A DNA stretch of 12,668 bases, from the NCBI GenBank assembly GCA_015039465.1, contig MU130080.1, positions 1 to 12,668 on the forward strand. Reading direction: 5' to 3'. Below, in pieces: positions 1 to 9,509 of the stretch (position 1 is the stretch's first letter; each line of letters begins with the position of its first letter). A program made the translations under genes and the position numbers. The stretch comes from Phlegmacium glaucopus. Taxonomy: Eukaryota > Basidiomycota > Agaricomycetes > Agaricales > Cortinariaceae. The notes beneath the pieces were generated by a model. That model was not told where the DNA came from. It did no database searches and saw only the letters and a list, made by a program, of their open reading frames with translations.

Positions 1-58
1 TAAATACTGTATTTACATCACATGTATTCTTTAGCTAATTCTTGAGAATCGTACCTGG

Positions 59-247
59 TTACTTTACTCTTAGAACTTCCTCAAACTCATAAGACGATTC
101 CTTGAGAACTCTTCTCTTGGTATTCTTTTGAGCTCATCGAACGACGACTTGATCTTTATACAACTGTTTATGATCAGAACTATCTGAATTGTTTGAAGTT
201 GTAACATCATCCTCCCCCTTGCCAATTTGTACTTCACTCTTTTTACC
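59..247 (-). pseudogene. Possible decayed coding fragment, acidic and Ser/Asp-rich
   Basis: The minus strand from about 247 down to 59 reads as one frame broken by a single TGA (135-137) and closed by TAA (59-61). The first part has a hydrophilic, acidic composition (GKGEDDVTTSNNSDSSD), and the part after the TGA is charged (KRRVLKESSYEFEEVLRVK). There is no start codon: the frame is closed upstream by a stop inside the telomere-like repeat. I do not recognise a family. It could be a scrap of a longer gene cut by the repeat, or a chance open frame. The coding-like composition is the only support. Confidence 0.2.
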
Positions 248-254
248 TCCCCTT

Positions 255-382
255 CCCTAAACCCTAAACCCTAAAAGTACTTCACCAGATTATATGATAC
301 CTCCCTAAACCTTCTAAACTAAATCCTAACATAGACCCTAACACAGACCCTAAATGGACCCTAACTGAACCCTAACCTAACC
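255..382. repeat. Degenerate telomere-like CCCTAAA/CCCTAA repeats
   Basis: Three perfect CCCTAAA units stand at 255-275. They are followed from about 303 to 382 by scattered CCCTAA, CCCTAAA and CCTAACC units separated by a few bases. The orientation (C-rich on the plus strand) is that of a left chromosome end. Most basidiomycetes use TTAGGG, and the three perfect units here are the TTTAGGG form. Since both sides carry other sequence, this is an interstitial or subtelomeric relic, not a working chromosome end. Confidence 0.6.
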
Positions 383-645
383 TTTATCACACAGAGAGGC
401 CATAAAATAACCTCAGAAATGATCTGAAGTACAAATAATTAAGTTTTATAGAACAAATTAAAATTTATAGAACCAGCATTTATTAATCAAGCATAGCAAG
501 TATTGTTATAAGATGTATAAATTATATATCACAAGGAATTAGTGGCCAATTTTGATCAATCATTTGAGGCAATTACAAGGTTTTTATTAATCAACATGCC
601 AAACTGTGGTGTAATTTCATGCAAATGGCAAAATATAGATGATTC

Positions 646-773
646 AGTGCTCTTATGACCTCTGTAGTGGAGTTATAGGTGTAAAAGTGTGTGCCATACA
701 TGCCATACATGCCTTGGAATACCTGACAGCACTATTGGGTGCTGTCTGGCTATAACTCTACAACAAGAGCACT
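646..773. repeat. Nested inverted repeat (fold-back, possibly MITE-like)
   Basis: The outer arms are 646-678 and 750-773. AGTGCTCTT (646-654) pairs with AAGAGCACT (765-773), and TGTAGTGGAGTTATAG (663-678) pairs with CTATAACTCTACAACA (750-765) with a few mismatches. Inside lies a perfect 8-bp stem, GACAGCAC (725-732) with GTGCTGTC (739-746), around a 6-base loop. A short tandem duplication of CATACATGC sits within the left half. The arrangement suits a small non-autonomous fold-back element. No target-site duplication was established. Confidence 0.5.
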
Positions 774-1483
774 CTGTGGCTAGATTTGCAGACCAAAATT
801 GCTCTAAATATTTCTAGTAAAAACTCTATCAGATTAGAATTTTTATTTTATGTCATATAAGTACATAAACTGTGTGTTCTACATGTGTATCTTACTAATA
901 GGGGTCATATTTAAAAAATCTGCTCTTCTAGCTCAATTCAGATTAAAATTATGAGTGGAAAGCACCCAAAAATTAAGTCAATACATAAAGTCCTTCATGA
1001 GATATAGTGCATACACTTTGGAGGCTCAAATTTGGCTGGTGTTTGCATGTGACTGCGCATTTTTGGAACAAATATTACATAATTAAAAAAATGGCTCTTA
1101 TAGGGCAATGTAAAATGCTTTTATTGAGGTGTCTACAACAGAATATTTATCATCTTGTTGTTGTAGTGAGCAGAAACTCAATGTCTCATGAAATGGGCTG
1201 TCACATATTATGTCACATAGATGTGACCTGATGTCACTCACAAGGATTGTTCATCCCCACTGATAAGCTGTTCATGAATTTCAGTAGCTTAGACAGTTAC
1301 ATGTAACAATGTGCCGTCCATCTTCCTCAGCTCGTTACTACCACCATCTAATTTGGTCTCATACCACAAAATAGTTTACTCTGTGTACATGTTTTTCGAT
1401 GTACTTTTGTGATATTTTTCAATAGCTCAGCTCATTGCCTCTATAAACACATCAGTAAACTCAGGGAGTTCCCATAGTGTGTC

Positions 1484-1597
1484 ACAGTCATGTCACACAA
1501 AATTATAGTAGCCTATAATCACATCACACAAAGTTATAGTTTTGTATAGTATCCTACAGTCATGTCACTATAACTATAGTGAATCATAGTTTCATAG
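1484..1597. repeat. Imperfect direct repeats of about 35-37 bp
   Basis: Three diverged units begin with CAGTCATGTCAC or CACATCACAC and continue with an ATTATAGT or GTTATAGT core. They are visible at about 1484, 1519 and 1556. The units are too diverged to give a firm period. Confidence 0.35.
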
Positions 1598-1784
1598 TGT
1601 CCATGTGTTGCACACCGGTGCTGTCTAGCATAGTCTAGCTTTGTCACTGTGTCACATTAGAATACATCACACATTTTTGAATAAGCCAACCCTAAACAGA
1701 GTCTGCACAAAAACTAAAATTACTAAATATTTAAGTTCAACACTTGTTCCCACTGAGCTCATCACTCCATACTGCCACCACTAC

Positions 1785-1990
1785 CACCTGACAACAATAC
1801 CACAACAGCATTAACAACAAATGGTGAGCATCTCGACAAACAACAATGATAATAAATGACAAATCAATGATGGATGCTTATAGTGGTGACAACAACAAAC
1901 AACATGTGATGATGACAACAACAACATACATGTGACTATGACTATGACAACTGTGACAACATGTGACAACAACTACAACAACACATAAAA
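1785..1990. repeat. ACA-rich low-complexity DNA
   Basis: The plus strand is dominated by ACAACA and TGACAACA words with interspersed ATGATGAC and TGACTATGAC. It is simple-sequence DNA of irregular period with no coding signature. Confidence 0.55.
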
Positions 1991-3280
1991 AATCATTGTG
2001 AGTGTTGTATATAAACACCAACCAGAGAGCAGTGGACCAGTCTTTAGGTCAAGAGACTCCCTGTTATTTGTTTAGGGAAGGCTTAGCCTTAGACTTGTAA
2101 CACACAGAGGTAGGAGGAAAGAATAGAGATGGATGTGGTAGAGAGTAGAAGACGAGGATGAGGATGAATGACTTAAAAGGTGACTGAGGTGAGGAGGATG
2201 AATGAGAAAGAGTCTTCAGTAAGGCTATAGCAGTAGACAATAGGGGACAGTAACAGTTAAAGGTTGAAAAAGCAAACTTGAGGGAGGAATTCACTGGGAT
2301 TCCACTGAGAGGATGATTGTTGGGGAGTAAGAATAAACTGGGAGAAACTACCTATCCTGGTACAAAAGAGCAGTATTTATACCCTAAGGATGAGGCTATG
2401 TAGAACAATAAAAAAGAAAGAAGTACATGCTGTCAAAGGAAGAATGATGAAGAGAGGACAGCTGCGAGAAGAAAAGAACAATGAAAATGAAGAAGGAACA
2501 ATAAAAAAATCTGTAAAGTGTCAAAGTGTGAGAGAAAAGAAGAGAAGGCAGTGTACATAGTCCAATAGCAAAAATATATCAACTCCATAGCTGTGTGGTC
2601 ATGTCAAAAATGTGAAAGGTCCTGAGTCAACACTTGAAAGGTGCAGCCTTGTTCCTGAGAAAATACTACTTGCCCATGATCCCATGTTGCATAGCCTTGA
2701 TAACACTTGACACTCTGCTGCTGATTCATCTGCAGTTCCTGCTTAGTTGTGATCCTCCTGGACTTCCTAAATTGTCATAAAGAGGGTAGGAAGGCTTCAG
2801 GTACTGCGTAAATGATGGATTTGGCAGTGAATGATAAGATAAGAGGTAGATAATTGAGGATAGGGGACTGAGTGAGATCCAGGAGCAAGGTATGGCAAGG
2901 TAGATAGCTAAGGGGAAGACTTGTGGGTCCATAGCCACAACAACAATGACAAAGTCTTTTACATAATGGGAGATGTGGTTGATGCGTCCATAAAGGGGCC
3001 GTTCTTGAAATGATGGGCCGGGGATATGATCAAACGTGAGCCGATGACCAATGCAAATAGTAGATTGATCACTCTGTTGAATCACTAGCCAAGGGACAAA
3101 TGGATGGTAGATGTTTAGGAGCATGTTGATAGTGTAAATGATTGAGAGCATAGTGGAAGACATTGAGGATATGATGAGCAATGAGGATGATAATGTTGAA
3201 CAAATGATTTTATTGACCAGGAACACAATTCAGGGCTGCTTCCAAAATAGGTAAGTGAATTCAAAGTCTGCTTATTTTCA
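1990..3280. other. Purine-rich intergenic stretch, no supported gene
   Basis: From about 2090 to 2560 the plus strand is rich in GA, GGA and GATGAGGA words. This creates open frames on the minus strand (2064-2294, and partly 2726-3226) whose predicted products are Ser/Leu/Ile/Pro-rich and look like antisense reading of simple sequence. I see no domain, intron or start context that would support a gene. The decayed gene to the right may once have extended into 2730-3280, but I cannot show it. Confidence 0.4.
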
Positions 3281-4613
3281 TGATGGCAACTTTTAAGCTC
3301 TGTTCTCACACTACCAATTAGTATTGGTGCATGATACTGCTCTCTTGCTGGATTTCCGGCATGGGCCCTACCCAAGGCATTCATGACATTATGATCAGCA
3401 TTGATGATAAGGAGGCGATCCTTGCATGCACTGCTCCGCCAAGGACATTTATAAATCCTGTAAGTCACTTTTTTGGTCTTTGCATCCACTTTGCTCTCAT
3501 CTGAACTCATTCCTGCAGGACCAAGCTGTTCTACCATTTCAGTTGTTGCTTTCCATCCAAGATTTGTCGTGCTATTCTGATTCTTCAAGTTCCCATAACA
3601 TACAGCCAGTCAATTATTGTAGAGCTTGAATAAATCATCAATATCAGAATGCAAAAGTATTCACATAAGAATAGCTTACATCAACTCTGCAGGTATTCCT
3701 TCATGCAAGCCCCATTGTCCTCTGCCTCTTCTTCTCCTGCCCCTCTTGGCTAAGGGTCCAATACTCCTGCCATGTACATGAAAGCCAGCCAAGACAAGCA
3801 AGAAACATATCTCTGACCATATCTCTGTCCTTTTTTGTGAACACAACCCCCTTCTCTTCTTGGAAGCGTTCAACAAATAACTCAGATAGTTTGTCATTCC
3901 ACCTTGTGTGCTTGCTGGTGTTGAGGTACAGGCACATTGGATCCAGCTCAGGGCCCACTGTCTGGTTGTCTTCAAAATTGTCAGCATCCTCCTCTGTTAT
4001 ACAGTCAACTTTGTGAATTTCAGCATCTGCAGTGATGTTCATAAGCCAGTTCATCAACTCCCTGATCGCAGTCTAGGGCAGTATGAGATGGTTCTCTCCA
4101 TCCAAAGAATACAGGCATACCAATCTCGTTGCCCTCATAGCATGATACCTGCAAAGGGATGACTGAGGGTAGAGTTTCTTTTTTGTTGGCCTCTTGTGAA
4201 CAACAGGATTTTCTTCGTCTATTTTATCATTGCTGAAGATTTGTTGGAACTTCTTCAACCACTTGATATGCTCCCATGGATGGAGTACAACACAAGAGGA
4301 AGTCTCTGTGGCCATACTACTGTCCTCAGATTGATTCATTTGCACATGTTGTAGATGGATATTGACTGGTGCAGCCCCTGCTTGAGGCACAAAAAATCTT
4401 TTTGATGGTGGAATCTTTGGAAGAACATTGAGCTGAAGTGTTTGAAAAGATGGAAAAACTGCTTGCCTTATTCTCCTTTCTCTTCCCTTTCCTTTTCTCA
4501 GTCTCATTGACTTCTTCCTCATCTTCCTCACCTTGTGAGCTCATGCTCATCTCCTCCTCGCTCATTGCTATAGACATCTCTGCAGAAGCAGGGGTATCCT
4601 CCTTAAAGTGCAC
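3280..4613 (-). pseudogene. Decayed fungal transposon-associated gene of the 'GMSSDES' type
   Basis: Coding-like sequence runs leftward in several frames. About 4613-4475 gives an acidic then basic stretch (SSQGEEDEEEVNETEKRKGK). A second frame follows to about 4121 (VFPSFQTLQLNVLPKIPPSK and onward). A 48-bp intron fits at 4120-4073 (GTATGC to CTAG, phase 0), leading into a Trp/acid-rich exon, about 4072-3704, with TAIRELMNWLMNITADAE and a segment WNDKLSELFVERFQ. After a gap of about 110 bp, probably an intron plus a frameshift, the last piece (3588 to about 3280) contains EQLGPAGMSSDES at about 3534-3493, then YRIYKCPWRS. The GMSSDES motif, followed by a Tyr-Arg-hydrophobic-Trp-Arg pattern, is one I associate with proteins of unknown function that are abundant in Agaricomycete transposon islands. 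Frame changes near 4470-4490 and 3700 indicate decay, although unrecognised introns could explain some. Function is unknown. Confidence 0.55.
4073..4120 (-). other. Candidate 48-bp spliceosomal intron
   Basis: On the minus strand the intron begins GTATGC (4120-4115) and ends CCTAG (to 4073). Removing it joins two open frames in the same phase, giving ...MRATRL then TAIRELMNWL... A TAG stop lies exactly at the 3' splice site, so without splicing the frame is broken. The length is typical for basidiomycete introns. The splice is inferred from the sequence only. Confidence 0.5.
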
Positions 4614-4789
4614 TTGGCTCGTTGATACACTGTCAGTATGCTAGGTGCTGTACCAACTGAGGGTGTGATGTGGCTTGGGGCTTTGGTGGCCTAAACACTG
4701 AGTCAAGTGTATGCAGAAGAGTTCCAACTAAGGTAGGGTGATGAGGTATGAGATGAGCAAAACGAGAAATGACAAAGTGGTGACAAAGT

Positions 4790-4858
4790 AACAAAGGGGC
4801 AATGCAGTAACAAAGGGGCAACACAGTGACAAAGGGGCAACACAGTAACAAAGTATAG
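4790..4858. repeat. 19-bp minisatellite, 3.6 copies
   Basis: Units AACAAAGGGGCAATGCAGT (4790-4808), AACAAAGGGGCAACACAGT (4809-4827) and GACAAAGGGGCAACACAGT (4828-4846), followed by a partial fourth (4847-4858). Units differ at one to three positions. Diverged relatives (GACAAAGTGG) occur just upstream, from 4771. Confidence 0.8.
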
Positions 4859-5290
4859 TTGCTATATGGGTGACTTGCAGTAAAAACGCAATGAAACAAA
4901 GGCAAACGACAAGAGAGACGATGACAAGACTTAATTCTAAACTCTAGGGAGAGAGGCGAATACTTTCTTATTGTTCTGTAACTAAGTTACATGGGTTTTT
5001 TATATTTGAGGTGATTAGAATAAATGGGGAAATGAAGCACAAGGTGTGTGGAGTAAATAGCATCAAAAAGCATAAGGAGTTAAGTGAGAAAATATAAAAA
5101 GTTGCACCATAAGATAAAAGGAGCATGGAGAATAACTGGTAACTAGGTAACAGTAAAATAATGCAAACATGATTAGTGAGGAGATGCATAAAAGTAGGAA
5201 TGATAGGAAATCAAAGAAGTGAAGTGATGTGCAGTATGGGTGACTTTTAGGAAAATGGGTAATGATGAAGATGGTGAACAGGGTGGAAAG

Positions 5291-5388
5291 GGTGATGTAG
5301 CAATGAGAGGGGCGATGTGGCGACTAGAAGGGGGCATGGCGACTAGAGGGGTGATGTAGCAATGAGAGGGGTGACATAGCAACAGAAG
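5291..5388. repeat. 20-bp minisatellite, five copies
   Basis: Units start at 5291, 5311, 5331, 5350 and 5370. The first and fourth are identical (GGTGATGTAGCAATGAGAGG). The second and third carry GGCGACTAGA in their right halves, and the third and fifth are one base shorter. The array lies between two decayed coding regions. Open frames across it on the minus strand are repeat-encoded and not supported as genes. Confidence 0.75.
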
Positions 5389-5422
5389 AGCAATTCCAGT
5401 TGGTAGAGCATAGCCATGTTCA

Positions 5423-5915
5423 TCATTGTCTGTGTGGGTTGTACACTGACCAATTTCTTATGATGGAACCTTTGAAAGAAAACTCAGCTAAAGAACTGTG
5501 AGGTTGGAAAAATGTTACCTTCTGTTCAACTCCCTGATTCATATCCCTTGAATGGTGTTCTGTGAGGGAAGGTTCAGCCTTGTTTGATGGCCCTGCAGTT
5601 GGGATTTGGACTAAGTTTTGGACAGCTTCAATGTCAGCATCTGATTCAGGCACCTCCTCCAAATACTGCCTCTTAGTGCAAGAAGTTCCCTTTCGCTGTT
5701 CCACTCTTATTGCCTCTTCCACTACTTTCTGAATCCTTTGCTCTGCTTCCTTGATGAGATTGGCGGATCATCGCTCTGCCTCCTCTTTACCAGCAAGGGC
5801 TGCTGCAATTGCTTCCTGAGCTTTTTTTGTAATATCTTCAGCACACTTGAAGATTTCTTCTTCTCATTGGTGCCCTTCTCGAGGTCTTTACACTAAGCCA
5901 CCAAGTCCTGACAGA
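5423..5915 (-). pseudogene. Decayed coiled-coil protein fragment related to the 4.3-4.6 kb region
   Basis: Reading leftward, one frame gives DLVA-stop-CKDLEKGTNEKK (about 5910-5860). A shift then leads into a charged, Ala/Glu/Lys-rich helix (EEIFKCAEDITKKAQEAIAA..., about 5860-5771), interrupted by a TGA at 5770-5768. The frame resumes as SANLIKEAEQRIQKVVEEAI and continues open to 5423. The helical part has the heptad-like spacing of a coiled coil. It is followed by TSCTKRQYLEEVPESDAD, like the linker after a small Cys cluster in fungal transposon-associated proteins. The last part (VTFFQPHSSLAEFSFKGSII) matches, at DNA level and in frame, the segment at about 4460-4400. At least one stop and one frame change show that it is decayed. 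No function can be assigned. Confidence 0.5.
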
Positions 5916-5929
5916 CTCCACCAGAACTA

Positions 5930-6037
5930 AACTAGGAATGATGAATTGAGAAATTCATAGAAATCCCTTGTGTTATTCCTAGTTGAGTCCCATTCCATTC
6001 CCAGTCCTGGCCTGAAAAGACCAGGAATGGCAGGAAT
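5930..6037. repeat. Two adjacent fold-back (inverted repeat) structures
   Basis: The first has AACTAGGAAT (5930-5939) pairing perfectly with ATTCCTAGTT (5975-5984), with an inner ATGAATT/AATTCAT pair between them. The second has ATTCCATTCCCAGTCCTGG (5992-6010) facing CCAGGAATGGCAGGAAT (6021-6037), nearly complementary with a 10-base loop and a two-base gap. GGAATGG-type words recur in both, suggesting the end of a small mobile element next to the decayed gene. Confidence 0.5.
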
Positions 6038-6190
6038 ATTCCATAGGTATTAGAATTAATATTATTCATTACTATAAGGTTGCAATGTCTTGTTGCCATC
6101 ACAATCTTGTATTTTGTTCAGCTCACAAGGTGGTCATGTGACCACATGTGTACTAGCAGCTCATCTTCTGGCTCATCTCACACCATCCCT

Positions 6191-6328
6191 CAACAAACAA
6201 CAACTATAACAACAAAGATGGACGATGGACCAACAATGACAATAACAAATAACAAATAACATACAAATGACAATGACAATGACAATGAAAAAGTGACAAA
6301 TAACAAATAATAACAAGCAATGACAAGA
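6191..6328. repeat. CAATAACAAAT-rich simple sequence, block 1
   Basis: The plus strand consists of AACAACAA, ACAAATAACAAAT and (TGACAA)n words, including four consecutive TGACAA units around 6268. Open frames on the minus strand here (Val/Ile/Cys/Phe-rich) merely translate the simple sequence. Confidence 0.65.
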
Positions 6329-6410
6329 GCTCCCTGGGGGTTTTTTATTTGTTTTAATCTTTCTTAATTTCACTTTAGCATTACCACCATGTCACTGTGA
6401 CCTTCCTTTG

Positions 6411-6561
6411 AACAAACAGTAGACAAACAATAAACAACAATAATATCAAATAACAATGATGGATAATGGATGTCAGACAAATAACAAATGACAATACACA
6501 ATAAACAATGAATAACAGACAAATAACAATAAACAATGGACAAATGACAAACAATGATAAT
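6411..6561. repeat. CAATAACAAAT-rich simple sequence, block 2
   Basis: Same vocabulary as block 1 (ACAAATAACA, AATGACAAT, AACAATGGA), separated from it by about 80 bp of ordinary sequence. The two blocks may come from one expansion interrupted by an insertion or from a local duplication. Confidence 0.6.
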
Positions 6562-8863
6562 GATAGCAACCTCACCAGGGTATTCTTATCACTAGATTAT
6601 AAACAACATTTTCAAACTCAGCTCAAAAAACCCATCAGAACTATAGATAACATTACTGTATTCCTTAAATAGGGATGAGGTAGATGTGATGGGAGTTATT
6701 TTTCCCTAACTCAGATCTTTCATCCACTACACAGACAATCAGGACATTGGATGATGGGTAGGTCTTCATCCATATACTCATTGATAGCTCATTCTCCATA
6801 GCTTCCCTGGTTTCTAACCCATACAAAATGTTAACTTTCTTAAGCTATAAAACTTAGACTTTTCTTCCAGTAAATTATCAGATATACTCACCATATCTTT
6901 ATAATCATGGAATTTGTAAAGAAGGCTGTCCCTCATTAGTCTTATGTTGATGGTCTCCTGACATTGATAATAGACCACTATAAATAGCATCCACTGTAGC
7001 TGATAGCTAACAGTGCTTTTTCCATTTCTTGACACCCCACTTCTCTATCCATTTCTATATTTCTGTTCATTATCTTCTAAACAAAAATTTAATGGCTTCA
7101 TGCCTTGACCTCTGGTGCTGATTTCCTTTTGGTTTTGGACTGAATGTTAATCTTGGAGATACTCTGCAAAAGTGATCAGCTAGGTAAAGTTCCTCAGAGT
7201 GGTTTAAAAAACACTAACTTTCCTTTCCAAGGGAGCACATGGCTCTTCTGAGAACTGAATCATACCTTTTTGCTTATTGAATGGGAATACCATTAGCAGA
7301 AATTATAAAGGAAGAATGCCTCTTCTACATACAATATGCTATGATATTAGTACTGCTGTAGCTAACCCTTACTCTTGGCCAGATATTTTATATGATCAAA
7401 GGCATTGTGAATTCCAAAATTCACAACACCTCTATTGTTCACACTGCTGGAGGCACATTCATGGTTCAAAGAGGTCAGTTTTGAATCCTCATCCACTGGT
7501 CCCATCCCCACAGAAAACTTATGTTGTCTTCTATCAACTGTGCAGTCACCTTAAGATCTACTGCCTAGGTCAGTGACAGGCTCTGTAATTCTGATTATGA
7601 GTGATATTTGCCTCTGTTTATTTAAAATCAAGGAATTGTTTTTGTTTTCTTCAGAATGCTCTGTCTCCCCAAGCAGCTGAGTAACCTGAAAAGAGGAAGA
7701 CCTGGGAATGATGAAGCAGTTCAAGTCAACATCCACTTGATACTGCTGCTATATACAACTTTATATACTGACTACCAAGCTATACTAACCTAGGGTCCAA
7801 ATAGTTGTCCCAGGTGCTGACTACTAACAGTTAGCCTTCCCAGCAGTATTCACCCGAATGAGCCACTGATATAGAAAAAACTACACTAAAACTAACACTT
7901 CCACAATGTTTAGGTCCCTATAAAGGTTCTGTTTAATGTGCAAGGGCTAGGGATAATCACCCTCACACACTCCCTTAACCCTGGGATCCAGGTCTCTTAA
8001 GAGTATAGAGAAAGAGGGGCTTTTGAACAGAATCTTAGAAAAATTGTGAGAAGTGAGGGAAAGAAAGGAATATCATATCAGCATCAGCAGATTGGCAGAG
8101 TTGACTGAAAAAGGCAGAGTTTGTCACAATCTGTCACTAATGTGACACTGTGTTACCTTGGTCACACTGTATAATGGGACAACATTGTAGGAGTAGCTGA
8201 CCAATTATATTACTTAAATGCTTACAAACCTCATCAGTTTCCCAGGTTCCTCATTTTATTCTTTATAGATTCCAAGAATATGCAATTACAATTGTGGTCT
8301 CCACCTTCTTGCTTGACAATAATACCCCTGCAAAATACCAGCCTCACAACTTCCCAACAATTACATTCAAGAAAATAACAATTGGAACATTTATATCATC
8401 AATGGGCATTATTGAATAGTAGCCTGAAAAGCTATTTATTAAGAACTTCTAGGCTAAGTGCAAAGTTACAAGCAACTTATAAAGGGTGATTTTTCATTGT
8501 CAGTGACTATGACACTCCAGAGATTATTAAGGTGCACACTAAAGTTGGTGGCCTGAAGGAGGGGCTGTTGAAAGGGAGGTTAGGGTGCTGTAATTCTGGA
8601 TTATGGCATGTTTAATAGCAATATTCAGCAATTTGATGAATAAATTTCCTTAAAATGCTATTGTCGCATATCTATGTGTAAAAAAATTCAAAGCCTATTG
8701 GGTACAAAATCTGGCTTACTTCTATGTGATACACCACAAGACATGCTCCAGGTGGTCTTTAGAGCTATCATACATATGTTACAAAAAGGCTTTTATTTTC
8801 TGAAATCCCAACTTAAATAATTAAATTAAGCAGACTAAAACAAACTTTGCTTCTAATGATTGA

Positions 8864-9025
8864 ATTAATGAAGATGCACTTTCTGATGTTGATGAGGCAA
8901 TTTCAGAAATATACACCTTTACTCTCTATGCTAAGTATGTCAAACATAACCAGCCTTTAAATATAGGCCAGTATTTTTTGAACCTGACAAACAGTTATCT
9001 CTGTGATTGCAACACTACACTCTAA
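8864..9025 (+). pseudogene. Short coding-like fragment of unknown family
   Basis: A 53-codon open frame between TGA (8861-8863) and TAA (9023-9025) reads INEDALSDVDEAISEIYTFT and continues with a Tyr/Asn-rich segment ending CDCNTTL. The composition is protein-like (an acidic helix, then aromatic residues) and a charged continuation resumes after the stop. I do not recognise it. It may be a remnant of a mobile element. Support is composition only. Confidence 0.2.
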
Positions 9026-9131
9026 TAAGAAGAACTCATAGGAGCCACCAAAATTTTCTGGTGTCAAGCCAGACAGCCCATCACTTGATACACATTTTGC
9101 TCTTGGACTACCAGAGCTCTTAGGTTTATGG

Positions 9132-9509
9132 GTGAAGAAGCAGCATAGATTTGAAGTTAAGCTAAAGAAAGGGTTAAATAATAAACAAATTGCTTGTCTT
9201 GATGAGGAAACTATTAACTTTAAAAAATATCATTGTGTTTTACTACCATTATCTACTGTCATACCTTACATTCTTTATAAAGACTATCAATTATCAAAAA
9301 CCAACAAGCTAGATGATTATAAAGAAAGATACAACAATGCTTTCCAATTCTCTTATCATCTTATCATTTTTGATCTGCACAAATTTCAAGCATCTCTTAT
9401 AAATGTTATATTGGAGTTTCAATCTCTACAATGCAGCTTTATAAAGACAAACACATATATAAATAATTTGCACCATTATTTTAACCTTAGTATAATATTA
9501 TATTTATAA
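9132..9509 (+). CDS. Lys/Asn/Tyr-rich hypothetical ORF, doubtful
   Basis: This is a 125-codon frame in very AT-rich DNA. The listed start is GTG-like, with no ATG in good context near it. The product is rich in Lys, Asn, Leu, Ile and Tyr, with KKGLNNKQIACLDEETINF near the start, and hydrophobic residues increase to the end. No domain, signal peptide or motif is recognisable. The base composition alone makes long AT-rich frames likely, so a chance ORF or a transposon scrap is at least as probable as a gene. Confidence 0.15.
   Translation: MKKQHRFEVKLKKGLNNKQIACLDEETINFKKYHCVLLPLSTVIPYILYKDYQLSKTNKLDDYKERYNNAFQFSYHLIIFDLHKFQASLINVILEFQSLQCSFIKTNTYINNLHHYFNLSIILYL

Larger units (their letters stand above)
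400..1780. other. AT-rich stretch without a recognisable gene
   Basis: Apart from the fold-back structure at 646-773 and the imperfect repeats at 1484-1597, I see nothing codable here. The only sizeable open frame (1007-1231, plus) has no family resemblance and looks like chance. TGTCACA/TGTGACA words recur around 1200-1260 and 1480-1680, giving an irregular, low-complexity look. Confidence 0.5.

Noticed and set aside
1..240. Possibility that the left end is also reversed without complement
   Set aside because: The complement reading gives only a 27-codon frame between stops, while the normal minus strand gives a longer frame, and the telomere-like repeats next to it are in normal form.
2064..3226. 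Minus-strand open frames at 2064-2294 and 2726-3226
   Set aside because: Their products are Ser/Leu/Ile/Pro-rich translations of purine-rich simple sequence, with no motif, intron or start support.
6173..6575. Cys/Val/Ile/Leu-rich minus-strand frames resembling membrane proteins
   Set aside because: The hydrophobic residues come from translating the CAATAACAAAT-rich simple sequence on the opposite strand.
7277..7576. 99-codon frame with a Cys-x2-Cys and His-x-His pattern
   Set aside because: It starts only at TTG, is isolated, and shows no other family feature. The Cys/His spacing is probably coincidence.
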